Of a stretch of DNA of 13,570 bases, positions 1 through 6,632 are shown in pieces; within the stretch, counting starts at the first letter, position 1, and each line of letters begins with the position of its first letter. Made by a program: the position numbers and the translations under genes. The notes beneath the pieces were generated by a model. That model was not told the origin of the DNA. It saw only the letters and a list, made by a program, of their open reading frames with translations, and did not search any database. Source of the DNA: Tectiglobus sp039183375 (lineage in GTDB: Bacteria; Pseudomonadota; Alphaproteobacteria; Rhizobiales; Hyphomicrobiaceae); assembly GCA_039183375.1 (NCBI GenBank), contig JBCDBQ010000138.1, positions 1-13,570 of the forward strand, written 5' to 3'.

Positions 1-327
1 ATCATTGACGGCGTCGGTTACGCGGCAACCCGGGAGGCAGCCACGGCAACTGTCAAAAGCGGCGGCACAATCGTACATATCGGCCTCGGCGAAGCGACCG
101 GCGGTCTCGACATTCGCCGCATGACATTGCAGGAAATCACCTTCATCGGAACCTATACCTACACAGTGCAAGATTTCAAAGACACAGCAGCTGCCATCTT
201 CGACGGACGATACGGCCTACTTGATTGGATCGACTTACGGTCGATTGATGAGGGACCCACCGCGTTTCAGGAAATCGACAAGGGCCAAGCGCATTCACCG
301 AAGATCATTCTCGCACCCTGGTCTTAG
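1..327 (+). CDS. Zinc-type alcohol dehydrogenase (MDR family), C-terminal part; 5' end outside window
   Basis: Frame 1 is open from the first base to the TAG at 325-327, giving the last 108 residues. They show the end of an MDR Rossmann fold: 'SGGTIVHIGLG' matches the beta-strand/glycine turn where family members read GGxxVxxG. After it comes the typical closing part (an 'IDLRSIDEGPTAFQEIDKG' stretch, then 'KIILAP'), where sorbitol/alcohol dehydrogenases end in a helix and a final strand. Such enzymes oxidise alcohols or polyols with NAD(P) in the cytoplasm. The zinc ligands would lie in the missing N-terminal part, so substrate and metal dependence cannot be judged. No terminator is visible after the stop, and the next thing downstream is a decayed gene. 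Family call is firm, specific substrate unknown. Confidence 0.85.
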   Translation: MIDGVGYAATREAATATVKSGGTIVHIGLGEATGGLDIRRMTLQEITFIGTYTYTVQDFKDTAAAIFDGRYGLLDWIDLRSIDEGPTAFQEIDKGQAHSPKIILAPWS

Positions 328-479
328 TTTTGGATCGAATTGACCAGAACCACCATCAGTCAACCAGAATTCAACTCATGTGCAACCCATGACACTGGTG
401 CGCGATCGCAATGGCATGACATCGTCGTTTTTGGCCTGTCCACGACTTACTCCGGGCATGCAACTGGAGCCTCCAATGG

Positions 480-743
480 AGCAAAGCACAGATCTCGAAG
501 ATGAGAGACTCTTACACACTCACATGCAAGCTATGGTGCGAGCGGCTGTACGCGCGCAAAGACGAGGCCATTGCGCTGGTCGGTGAGCCCAACTACCGCA
601 TGTGGATTGCCTACCTCGCAGGTGTCTCCCTATCCTTCACGCGCGGTTCGATCCTGATCTACCAGGCCCTCGCCAGCCACGCCCGCGAAAGCAAGGCCCT
701 GCCGCCAACGCGCGCAGATCTATATGAAGACCGCAAGACCTAG
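480..743 (+). pseudogene. Remnant of cyclopropane-fatty-acyl-phospholipid synthase (C-terminus only)
   Basis: The frame starting at ATG 501 encodes about 80 residues. 'RDSYTLTCKLWCERL' followed by 'YRMWIAYLAGVSLSF' and 'IYQALAS' fits the C-terminal helices of CFA synthases, which read HYxxTLxxWxxRF, then RMWxxYLAGxxxxFRxG, then xxQxxLA. The closing 'LPPTRADLY' also resembles tails of alphaproteobacterial members. A full enzyme has roughly 340-420 residues; its SAM-binding Rossmann domain is absent here and the frame is closed by a TGA at 417-419. Residues TDLED in frame 2 (ending about 500) look as if they belong before the frame-3 part, which suggests a frameshift near 500. I infer a deletion remnant that no longer makes enzyme. 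It could alternatively be an expressed orphan fragment, but no convincing ribosome site is present. Confidence 0.6.
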
Positions 744-854
744 AGCAAAGCTCGTCGCGGATGGAATAGGGTACCACCTTCTCGGCGCCGGCGAACGGAT
801 CGTCAGCCTTGCTCTGTTTCAATAGACACAGAGTGATGGCCAAAAACTCAAACC

Positions 855-882
855 AAAAAAGGACCCGCATTCCTGCGGATCC
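855..882 (-). terminator. Rho-independent terminator of the isocitrate dehydrogenase gene
   Basis: Read on the minus strand, a 9-bp stem (GGATCCGCA pairing with TGCGGGTCC, one T-G wobble) encloses the tetraloop GGAA and is followed directly by six T residues (plus-strand A run 855-860). It lies 46 bases beyond the stop codon of the minus-strand isocitrate dehydrogenase gene, the expected place for an intrinsic terminator. Confidence 0.88.
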
Positions 883-928
883 CCGTTTGATTTCGCCAAT
901 CAACAGGCAACTCTAGGGCTAGATCAAG

Positions 929-3154
929 CTAGCCAATAATCCCGTTCAGCGTTGCACTCGGCCGCATCGCTTCTGCGACCTTGGCTGGATTGGGCTTATA
1001 GTAACCACCGACGTCAACCGGCTTACCCTGCGCTGCATCAAGCTCGGCCATGATCTTGGCTTCGTTATCCTTGAGCTGTGCTGCGATCGGGCCGAAGTGC
1101 GCTTTCAGGTCCGCATCGTCACCTTGTGCCGCCAATGCCTCCGCCCAGTAAGTGGCGAGATAATAGTGACTGCCACGGTTATCGAGTTCACCCACCTTAC
1201 GGCGCGGTGACTTGTTATTGTCCAGCAACTGCTCGATCCCGGCATCCAAAGCCTTGGCCATCACATCAGCCTTCTTGTTGCCGGTGACCTGGGCAAGATG
1301 CTCCAACGAAGCACCCAGTGCGCAGAATTCGCCAAGTGAATCCCAGCGCAGATGACCTTCTTCGATCATCTGCTCGACATGCTTCGGCGCCGAACCACCA
1401 GCGCCAGTTTCAAACAGACCGCCACCATTCATCAGCGGAACGATCGACAGCATCTTGGCACTCGTACCCACCTCAAGGATCGGGAAGAGGTCGGTGAGAT
1501 AGTCGCGCAAAACGTTACCCGTCACCGAGATCGTATCCTGACCCTTTTTCATCCGCTCCATGGAGTACCGCGTGGCATCTCTCGGTGCCATGACATGAAG
1601 CTCAAGACCATTGGTGTCATGGTCCGGCAGATAGGCATCCAACTTCTTGATAAGCTGTGCATCGTGCGCGCGTTCTTTATTGAGCCAGAACACCGCCGGG
1701 GAGCCCGTGATGCGCGCACGGCCGACCGCAAGTTTAATCCAGTCGCGCACCGGCGCGTCCTTGACCATGCACATGCGCCAGACGTCACCGGCTTCAACAG
1801 CATGCTCGTGCAGTGTGTCTCCGTTGGCTGCAACCACGCGCATGGCTCCGCCAGCCGGCGCCGTGAAGGTTTGCGGATGTGAACCATATTCCTGCGCTTT
1901 TTGCGCCATCAAACCGATGTTCGGAATGGTGCCCATCGCAGAGGGATTGAACGCACCATGCTCTTTGCAGAAGTCGATAGCTTCAGCATAGACCGGTGCG
2001 TAACTGCGATCGGGGATCACGCACTTAGTGTCGTGCTCCTTACCATCCGGTCCCCAACCCTTGCCGCCGGCACGGATCAACGCTGGCATCGACGCATCAA
2101 TGATCACGTCACTTGGCACATGCAAATTGGTGATGCCACGATCGGAGTTGACCATGTACATGGCTGGCTGACTGGTCATAGCCGCTTTAATGTCAGCTTC
2201 AATTTCGCTGCGCTTGGCATCGGGCAGCGTGGCAACTTTGGCTTCAAGATCACCGATGCCGTTGTCAGGGTTCACGCCGAGCTCATCAAATGTTGCCGCG
2301 TGCTTTTCGAAGACGTCCTGCAGATAGGCATAGACCGTATGCCCAAACAGGACTGGGTCTGAAACCTTCATCATTGTTGCCTTGAGGTGCAATGAGAAGA
2401 GTACACCCTGCGCCTTCGAATCCGCGATCTGCTCAGCCAGGAACGCCCTGAGCGCCTTGGCACTCATGAACGTCGCGTCGACAATCTCATTCGGCTGAAG
2501 CGGTGTCTTCTCTTTGAGAACCGTCACACTGCCATCGCCTGCCACAAACTCGATCCGCGCGTCACCGGCCTGCGCCTCGGTAATCGTCGTAGATTTCTCG
2601 TTGGCGAAGAAGTCATTGCCAGTCATGGAGGCAACGTGGGTTTTAGAAGACGACGCCCAATCACCCATCGAGTGCGGATTCTTTTTGGCATACTCTTTGA
2701 CCGCGTTTGGCGCCCGGCGATCAGAGTTGCCTTCGCGAAGGACTGGGTTCACCGCACTGCCTTTGACACGGTCATAGGCGGCGCGGACCTGACGCTCCTC
2801 ATCCGTTTGCGGATCTTCCGGATAGTTTGGCAGAGCGTATCCTTTGTCCTGCAGCTCCTTGATGGCCTCGTTCAGCTGCGGCACCGAGGCTGAAATGTTC
2901 GGCAACTTGATCACGTTGGCCTCTGGCGTGGTGACCATCTCACCAAGCTCTGCAAGATCGTCTGACTGGCGCTGCGCCTCGGTCAGGTATTGCGGGAACT
3001 GCGAAATGATGCGGCCGGAGAGCGAAATATCGCGCGTGCCGAAGCTAATTCCGGCAGGCTTTGCAAAGGCGCGAATGATCGGCAGGAAGGAGCCGCTGGC
3101 CAATTCAGGCGCCTCGTCAACAATGGTATAGATAATATCGGCTTTATCGCTCAT
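929..3154 (-). CDS. icd: Isocitrate dehydrogenase [NADP+], monomeric type
   Basis: Encodes a 741-residue cytoplasmic enzyme that oxidatively decarboxylates isocitrate to 2-oxoglutarate with NADP+ and Mg2+/Mn2+ (TCA cycle). Length matches the monomeric (type II) family of about 740 residues, unlike the ~420-residue dimeric enzymes. The isocitrate-binding loop 'GSAVNPVLREGNSDRR' at residues 132-147 carries Ser133, Asn136, Arg140 and Arg146, which correspond to Ser132/Asn135/Arg139/Arg145 of the Azotobacter vinelandii enzyme. The conserved 'SMGDWASSSKTHV' and 'MYMVNSDRGITNLHVPSDVIIDASMP' regions follow. The ATG start has GAGGA about nine bases upstream. It appears monocistronic: a terminator follows, and the upstream neighbour ends 225 bases away. 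The gene looks intact, and the family call is very secure. Confidence 0.97.
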   Translation of the reverse strand: MSDKADIIYTIVDEAPELASGSFLPIIRAFAKPAGISFGTRDISLSGRIISQFPQYLTEAQRQSDDLAELGEMVTTPEANVIKLPNISASVPQLNEAIKELQDKGYALPNYPEDPQTDEERQVRAAYDRVKGSAVNPVLREGNSDRRAPNAVKEYAKKNPHSMGDWASSSKTHVASMTGNDFFANEKSTTITEAQAGDARIEFVAGDGSVTVLKEKTPLQPNEIVDATFMSAKALRAFLAEQIADSKAQGVLFSLHLKATMMKVSDPVLFGHTVYAYLQDVFEKHAATFDELGVNPDNGIGDLEAKVATLPDAKRSEIEADIKAAMTSQPAMYMVNSDRGITNLHVPSDVIIDASMPALIRAGGKGWGPDGKEHDTKCVIPDRSYAPVYAEAIDFCKEHGAFNPSAMGTIPNIGLMAQKAQEYGSHPQTFTAPAGGAMRVVAANGDTLHEHAVEAGDVWRMCMVKDAPVRDWIKLAVGRARITGSPAVFWLNKERAHDAQLIKKLDAYLPDHDTNGLELHVMAPRDATRYSMERMKKGQDTISVTGNVLRDYLTDLFPILEVGTSAKMLSIVPLMNGGGLFETGAGGSAPKHVEQMIEEGHLRWDSLGEFCALGASLEHLAQVTGNKKADVMAKALDAGIEQLLDNNKSPRRKVGELDNRGSHYYLATYWAEALAAQGDDADLKAHFGPIAAQLKDNEAKIMAELDAAQGKPVDVGGYYKPNPAKVAEAMRPSATLNGIIG

Positions 3155-3378
3155 GGCCCGGTGTCCTCGCTTCGTCGCTGTCTCGTTACACAGTTTGCTG
3201 GATATGGATCAGCCTGCACGGCGGCGACCAGGCCGCGTTCAGGCATCACGTCACATGACTCTCGCCCGACCTTTTAGAGAAAAAACCGTCTGTGGGCAAA
3301 GCAGGAGGCGTAACATTATCACCGCTGCGATGCGACACCGCAGTTGGTCGAATACCTGCTTCGCTTAAGACCTATAGC

Positions 3379-5016
3379 TCAATCGAGATCGCGGGCGACG
3401 CGGAAGCCCGTTTCGCGGCTGCGGATCGAGGCGGATTGGCTGTATCGGTTGGCCGAGCGCGCAAACCGCGCGTTACGGTTGAACGAACCGCCACGCAGGA
3501 CGCGGCGATGGCAGCGATGGCCACGGGCCGGAAGGGTTCTGGCTTTGCCATTCGCCGGAGCCCCTTCATAGGTTCGATGGTAACAATCCGCGACCCATTC
3601 CCAGACATTGCCGTGCATATCGTAAAGCCCGAACGCGTTTGGCTTATAGCTGCCAACCGGCTGCGTCTGTGCCAGCAAAACGCCCTTGGGTCCGTTGTTG
3701 AAGCTGCGCCGCCCGTCAACGTTGGCCTGGAACGTCGTGAGTGTGTCACCGACTGAAAATAGCGTCTGGCTACCAGCACGTGCGGCGTATTCCCATTCCG
3801 CCTCGGTCAGCAGGCGATAACGTTTGCCAGTCTTCTGTTTGAGCCACTCAACATAGGTGATCGCATCAAGCCAGTTGACCCGGATGACCGGCCGCTTGCC
3901 ACGCCCCCAATCCTCGTCTTTTGGGTTGTATCTCGCACAACCACGCCCTTTGTGGCAGGCCTCCCACTGATCGAAGGTCACCTCAAAGCGCCCAACCGCG
4001 AATGGCTTGGTAATCGTTACGTCGTGCAATGGCTTTTGATTGCGATCTTCAAACGCCGGATTGTTCGAACCCATCTTAAAGCGCCCTGCCGGCACAACGG
4101 TCATCTCCGGACATTGCGCACAATCGCGGAACGTGCCTTTGGATTTTTTGTCTGCCGCCTTTGCAGGTGCAGCCGCGGCTGGCGTGACGCTCTTCTTAGC
4201 ACCGCCACCCAGCGCATTGCCGAGCGCCTTCGAGGTAACGGACGCCCACTTCCCCGCACCACGTCCTGCTGGGAAAAAGTCCTCATAGACCGAAGACGAC
4301 AACCAAGGGCGCTGCCGACCATCTGTAACTTTGGAGACGCTGCGCCCGACACGCTTGATGATCTGCTCGACATTGAGCCCAGGTGTCGCCATGTACTGTG
4401 AGAGCGCAGTTGTAAACGGGCTGTTGTCGCCGGCACCGTCGGCCGCCACATCACCAGGCGCCGTCGCAAAAACGATATACGAGCCTTTGGGTGCATCCAG
4501 TCTGGCGAGACCACGCGAAGCGCCCCGCGCAAAACCGCGGTAGGGATTATTGCGGCAGGCATCGAGAATGATGATGTTCAAGTTGTTCTTTGCTAAGCGC
4601 AGACCGGCAATCAGCTTCGACGCGCTGATCGTTTCAATCGCCACATCGCCTTCACGCTCAATTCTGGCATCAACAGGCACAAGATAGTTGATGCCTTCTA
4701 CCTGCAGCCCGTGACCGGCGTAATAAACGAGACCAACGGCGTCCTTGCCGCCGGCATCGAGCTTTGCCAGGTAAGTCCGGATCGCACGCTGCATCGGCTT
4801 CAGGCCGAGATTAGTTTCGAGGATCACTTCAAACCCGAGTTTCTCGAGAGTCTGGCCAAACAGGATCGCGTCATTCTTCGGATTCTTGAGCGTCGTGGTA
4901 TGTTCGTAGGCTGAGTTCCCAATCACCAAAGCAACCCGGCTTTGCTGAGCAATCGCATACGAGGCCGATAAAACGAACAAACTGAATGTGAGAAGCAAGC
5001 GCATCACGACTAACAT
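3379..5016 (-). CDS. Secreted caspase-like (peptidase C14) protein fused to an FGE/SUMF1-like domain
   Basis: 545 residues. A signal peptide (hydrophobic 6-20, likely cut after AIA at 21-23) sends it to the periplasm. Residues about 26-250 are a caspase/metacaspase-like p20 fold: the first strand 'RVALVIGNSAY', catalytic His102 in 'YYAGHG' and catalytic Cys154 in 'LDACRNNP'. Residues about 252-296 form an Ala/Lys/Gly-rich linker. Residues about 303-545 are a formylglycine-generating-enzyme-like domain: 'VPAGRFKMGS', 'TEAEWEYAARAG', 'GLYDMHGNVWEW', 'RVLRGGSF', 'GFRVAR'. In true FGEs a Cys pair lies in the SYCxRYRxxxR segment; here it reads 'SANRYSQSAS' (Ala522), so sulfatase-activating chemistry is unlikely and the domain probably binds ligand or partner. 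The start is uncertain: GGGGGA lies about two bases before ATG 5016 and about ten before an in-frame GTG at 5007. Substrate unknown. Confidence 0.9.
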   Translation of the reverse strand: MLVVMRLLLTFSLFVLSASYAIAQQSRVALVIGNSAYEHTTTLKNPKNDAILFGQTLEKLGFEVILETNLGLKPMQRAIRTYLAKLDAGGKDAVGLVYYAGHGLQVEGINYLVPVDARIEREGDVAIETISASKLIAGLRLAKNNLNIIILDACRNNPYRGFARGASRGLARLDAPKGSYIVFATAPGDVAADGAGDNSPFTTALSQYMATPGLNVEQIIKRVGRSVSKVTDGRQRPWLSSSVYEDFFPAGRGAGKWASVTSKALGNALGGGAKKSVTPAAAAPAKAADKKSKGTFRDCAQCPEMTVVPAGRFKMGSNNPAFEDRNQKPLHDVTITKPFAVGRFEVTFDQWEACHKGRGCARYNPKDEDWGRGKRPVIRVNWLDAITYVEWLKQKTGKRYRLLTEAEWEYAARAGSQTLFSVGDTLTTFQANVDGRRSFNNGPKGVLLAQTQPVGSYKPNAFGLYDMHGNVWEWVADCYHRTYEGAPANGKARTLPARGHRCHRRVLRGGSFNRNARFARSANRYSQSASIRSRETGFRVARDLD

Positions 5017-5212
5017 ATCCCCCGTAAATGCTCATTGCGGTCAATCTCTTGATTGAGCACATGCGCGGCGAAGGCGGCAACATCATGACTAGCCAATCCA
5101 CAGCGCAACAAGGTCCAAAATCGATCACAAAGATGGCGATGCCCCTTCACCTTTCCTGAATTCCACGGCAAAATAGTCAGCAACGCACGATTGATCAGCA
5201 GGAACATGAGAT
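5017..5212. promoter_or_regulatory. Divergent intergenic region between the caspase-like gene and the nitrile hydratase-family operon
   Basis: 196 bases separate the starts of two oppositely directed transcription units, so promoters for both must lie here or just inside the flanking genes. I see no clear operator palindrome, riboswitch or sigma box. The ribosome sites AGGA (5199-5202, plus strand) and GGGGG (minus strand, 5019-5023) are at its edges. The function is inferred from position only. Confidence 0.4.
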
Positions 5213-5635
5213 ATGCCCACACCGGATAAGCGCAATGAACTGCGCGCTGGAACCGATGGCCGTACGACACATGATGTCGGAGGATTGGATTTCGGCCCGA
5301 TCGACATGCACGAGCACGATCTCGCGCTATGGGAGAAACGTGTCGACGCCATGTTGGTCCTGCTCGCAACCAAAAAGCAGGCGTTCAAGATTGACGCTAT
5401 GCGCCGCGTTATCGAGAGCTACGGCGAACAGGAATACGACGCCACGGAGTATTATGAGAAGTGGGTCCGCGCCATCCGCAACCTCATCGTCGAGCAGGAG
5501 CTCGTCAGCAAAGACGAGATTGAGGCGCGGATTGCCAAGGTCGCAGCTGATTTCAAATCCAACGGCCGTGACGTGGCAGCATCATCCGTTCCGTGGGATG
5601 ATACTGGAGCGGCCACAAAAGGAGCGGCGTCATGA
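5213..5635 (+). CDS. Nitrile hydratase-family beta subunit, N-terminal half (ScnB-like)
   Basis: 140 residues matching the N-terminal helical half of nitrile hydratase beta. A Gly-rich start ('DVGGLDFGPI', 21-30) comes first, then 'HDLALWEKRVDAML' (35-48), then 'IDAMRRVIE' (60-68), then 'YDATEYYEKWVRAI' (75-88), then 'LVSKDEIEARI' (97-107). In the family an arginine in the RxxIE helix (here Arg64/Arg65) hydrogen-bonds to oxidised cysteine ligands of the alpha subunit. The SH3-like C-terminal half is absent and is encoded by the next gene, with a 4-base ATGA stop/start overlap that suggests translational coupling. AGGA lies ten bases before the ATG. Small activator proteins (P14K type) share this fold, but with the other half next door a split beta subunit is the better reading. 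The layout equals that of thiocyanate hydrolase, so the substrate may be a nitrile or thiocyanate. Confidence 0.82.
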   Translation: MPTPDKRNELRAGTDGRTTHDVGGLDFGPIDMHEHDLALWEKRVDAMLVLLATKKQAFKIDAMRRVIESYGEQEYDATEYYEKWVRAIRNLIVEQELVSKDEIEARIAKVAADFKSNGRDVAASSVPWDDTGAATKGAAS

Positions 5636-5934
5636 GCCGCGAAACATCAGCACCGCCACGCTTTTCACCAGGCGACAAAGTTCTGGTCGACGATCGGCCG
5701 ATAACCGGTCACTGCCGCACGCCAAGTTTTATCCGGGGCAAGCCCGGTGAGATCTGCGGCGTCCATGGCGCGTTCCGAGACCCAGAGCGACTAGCCTATC
5801 ACCGACCCGGTCTGCCGGCACAAGTGCTCTACAAGGTGCGCTTCAAGCAAACTGATATCTGGCCGGACTATGCCGGACCGGCGACAGATCAGATGGAAGT
5901 CGACATCTATGACAATTGGCTGAGCCCGGCCTGA
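5632..5934 (+). CDS. Nitrile hydratase-family beta subunit, C-terminal half (SH3-like domain, ScnA-like)
   Basis: 100 residues forming the C-terminal SH3-like barrel of nitrile hydratase beta. 'RFSPGDKVLV' (10-19) fits the family's RFxxGDxVxV. 'GHCRTPSFIRGKPGEI' (26-41) fits the hallmark GHxRxPxYxRGKxGxI and includes the arginine (Arg29) that in nitrile hydratase contacts the claw-setting metal centre. 'HGAF', 'LYKVRF' (66-71) and the ending 'DIYDNWLSPA' correspond to the family's LYxVRF and DLxExYLxPA. It overlaps the preceding gene by four bases and must assemble with it and the alpha subunit to form a working enzyme in the cytoplasm. Equivalent to ScnA of Thiobacillus thioparus in organisation. 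Family placement is strong; nitrile versus thiocyanate specificity is not decided. Confidence 0.85.
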   Translation: MSRETSAPPRFSPGDKVLVDDRPITGHCRTPSFIRGKPGEICGVHGAFRDPERLAYHRPGLPAQVLYKVRFKQTDIWPDYAGPATDQMEVDIYDNWLSPA

Positions 5935-5987
5935 GCCAGCCGCCAGACGAACACAAAGAACAACGACCCCGCAGAAGGATCAAACCC

Positions 5988-6617
5988 ATGCATGACGGTC
6001 ACGACCACGATCACGACACCACCTTCCAGCCTGACCACGACACCGGTCCGGCCACACCTTATGAAGTCCTCGAAACAGCCGTTCGCGAACTCCTGATCGA
6101 GAAGGGTGTCCTCACGAAAGAGGAAATCGCCAAGCAGATCGACATGACTGACACCCGCTCCGGTGCGCTTGGCGCCAAGGTCGTTGCCAAAGCTTGGAGC
6201 GATCCGGCATTCAAGGAGCGTTTCCTCACCGATTGCCGTGCCGCATTAGCCGAGCTCGATATCGACATCGGTGAAGTTGCGGAATTCGTTGCAATCGAGA
6301 ACACACCGGATGTTCACAACGTCGTCGTCTGCACGCTCTGCTCGTGCTATCCGAAGCTCCTGCTTGGCATTCCACCGGCCTGGTACAAGAGCCTCGCCTA
6401 TCGCAGCCGGACCATCCGTGAGCCACGCGCCGTCCTGAAAGAATTCGGAACCGACATTGCCGACAGCGTCGAAGTGCGTGTCCACGATTCAACCGCGGAT
6501 CTGCGCTACATCGTTCTGCCAGCCCGCCCCGACGGCACGGACAGTTGGGACGAAGACCAGCTCGCAGCCATCGTCTCACGCGACTGCATGATCGGCACTG
6601 CGGTTCCGAAGGCATAA
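5988..6617 (+). CDS. Nitrile hydratase / thiocyanate hydrolase alpha-type subunit, cobalt type (ScnC-like)
   Basis: 209 residues, the usual alpha-subunit length. The metal site is 'VCTLCSC' (residues 114-120; Cys115, Cys118, Cys120); Thr after the first Cys marks the Co(III) class, since Fe(III) enzymes have Ser. In the family the second and third Cys are oxidised to sulfinate/sulfenate. 'YPKLLLGIPPAWYKS' then 'YRSRTIREPRAVL' and 'RPDGTDSWDEDQLAAIVSRDCMIG' complete the fold. The start at 5988 is chosen over an in-frame ATG at 5916 because AAGGA lies eight bases before it and 5916 would overlap the preceding gene and add an unfamiliar basic leader. The N-terminus is His/Asp-rich (MHDGHDHDHD), possibly metal-binding. 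It hydrates nitriles to amides, or hydrolyses thiocyanate to ammonia and carbonyl sulfide. Last of the three structural genes; the decarboxylase follows after 15 bases. Confidence 0.93.
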   Translation: MHDGHDHDHDTTFQPDHDTGPATPYEVLETAVRELLIEKGVLTKEEIAKQIDMTDTRSGALGAKVVAKAWSDPAFKERFLTDCRAALAELDIDIGEVAEFVAIENTPDVHNVVVCTLCSCYPKLLLGIPPAWYKSLAYRSRTIREPRAVLKEFGTDIADSVEVRVHDSTADLRYIVLPARPDGTDSWDEDQLAAIVSRDCMIGTAVPKA

Positions 6618-6632
6618 GGAACGCAACGGCAA

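Noticed and set aside
742..815. Inverted repeat AGAGCAA ... TTGCTCT about 60 bases apart
   Set aside because: Only seven bases long and far apart; no insertion-sequence gene or target duplication is present, so chance is likely.
1352..1882. Long plus-strand open frame opposite the isocitrate dehydrogenase gene
   Set aside because: It is antisense to a well-conserved gene, has no family-like sequence, and arises from the codon bias of the real gene.
3323..3342. Short inverted repeat CTGCG ... CGCAG downstream of the caspase-like gene as a possible terminator
   Set aside because: The stem is five base pairs with a nine-base loop and no T run follows it on the minus strand.
3379..5016. Caspase-like protein as an anti-phage defence effector
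   Set aside because: It has a signal peptide and no sensor, nuclease or partner gene beside it; a periplasmic role fits better.
5916..5987. Upstream in-frame ATG for the alpha subunit
   Set aside because: It overlaps the end of the preceding gene and adds an unfamiliar basic leader; ATG 5988 has a good ribosome site and the usual family length.
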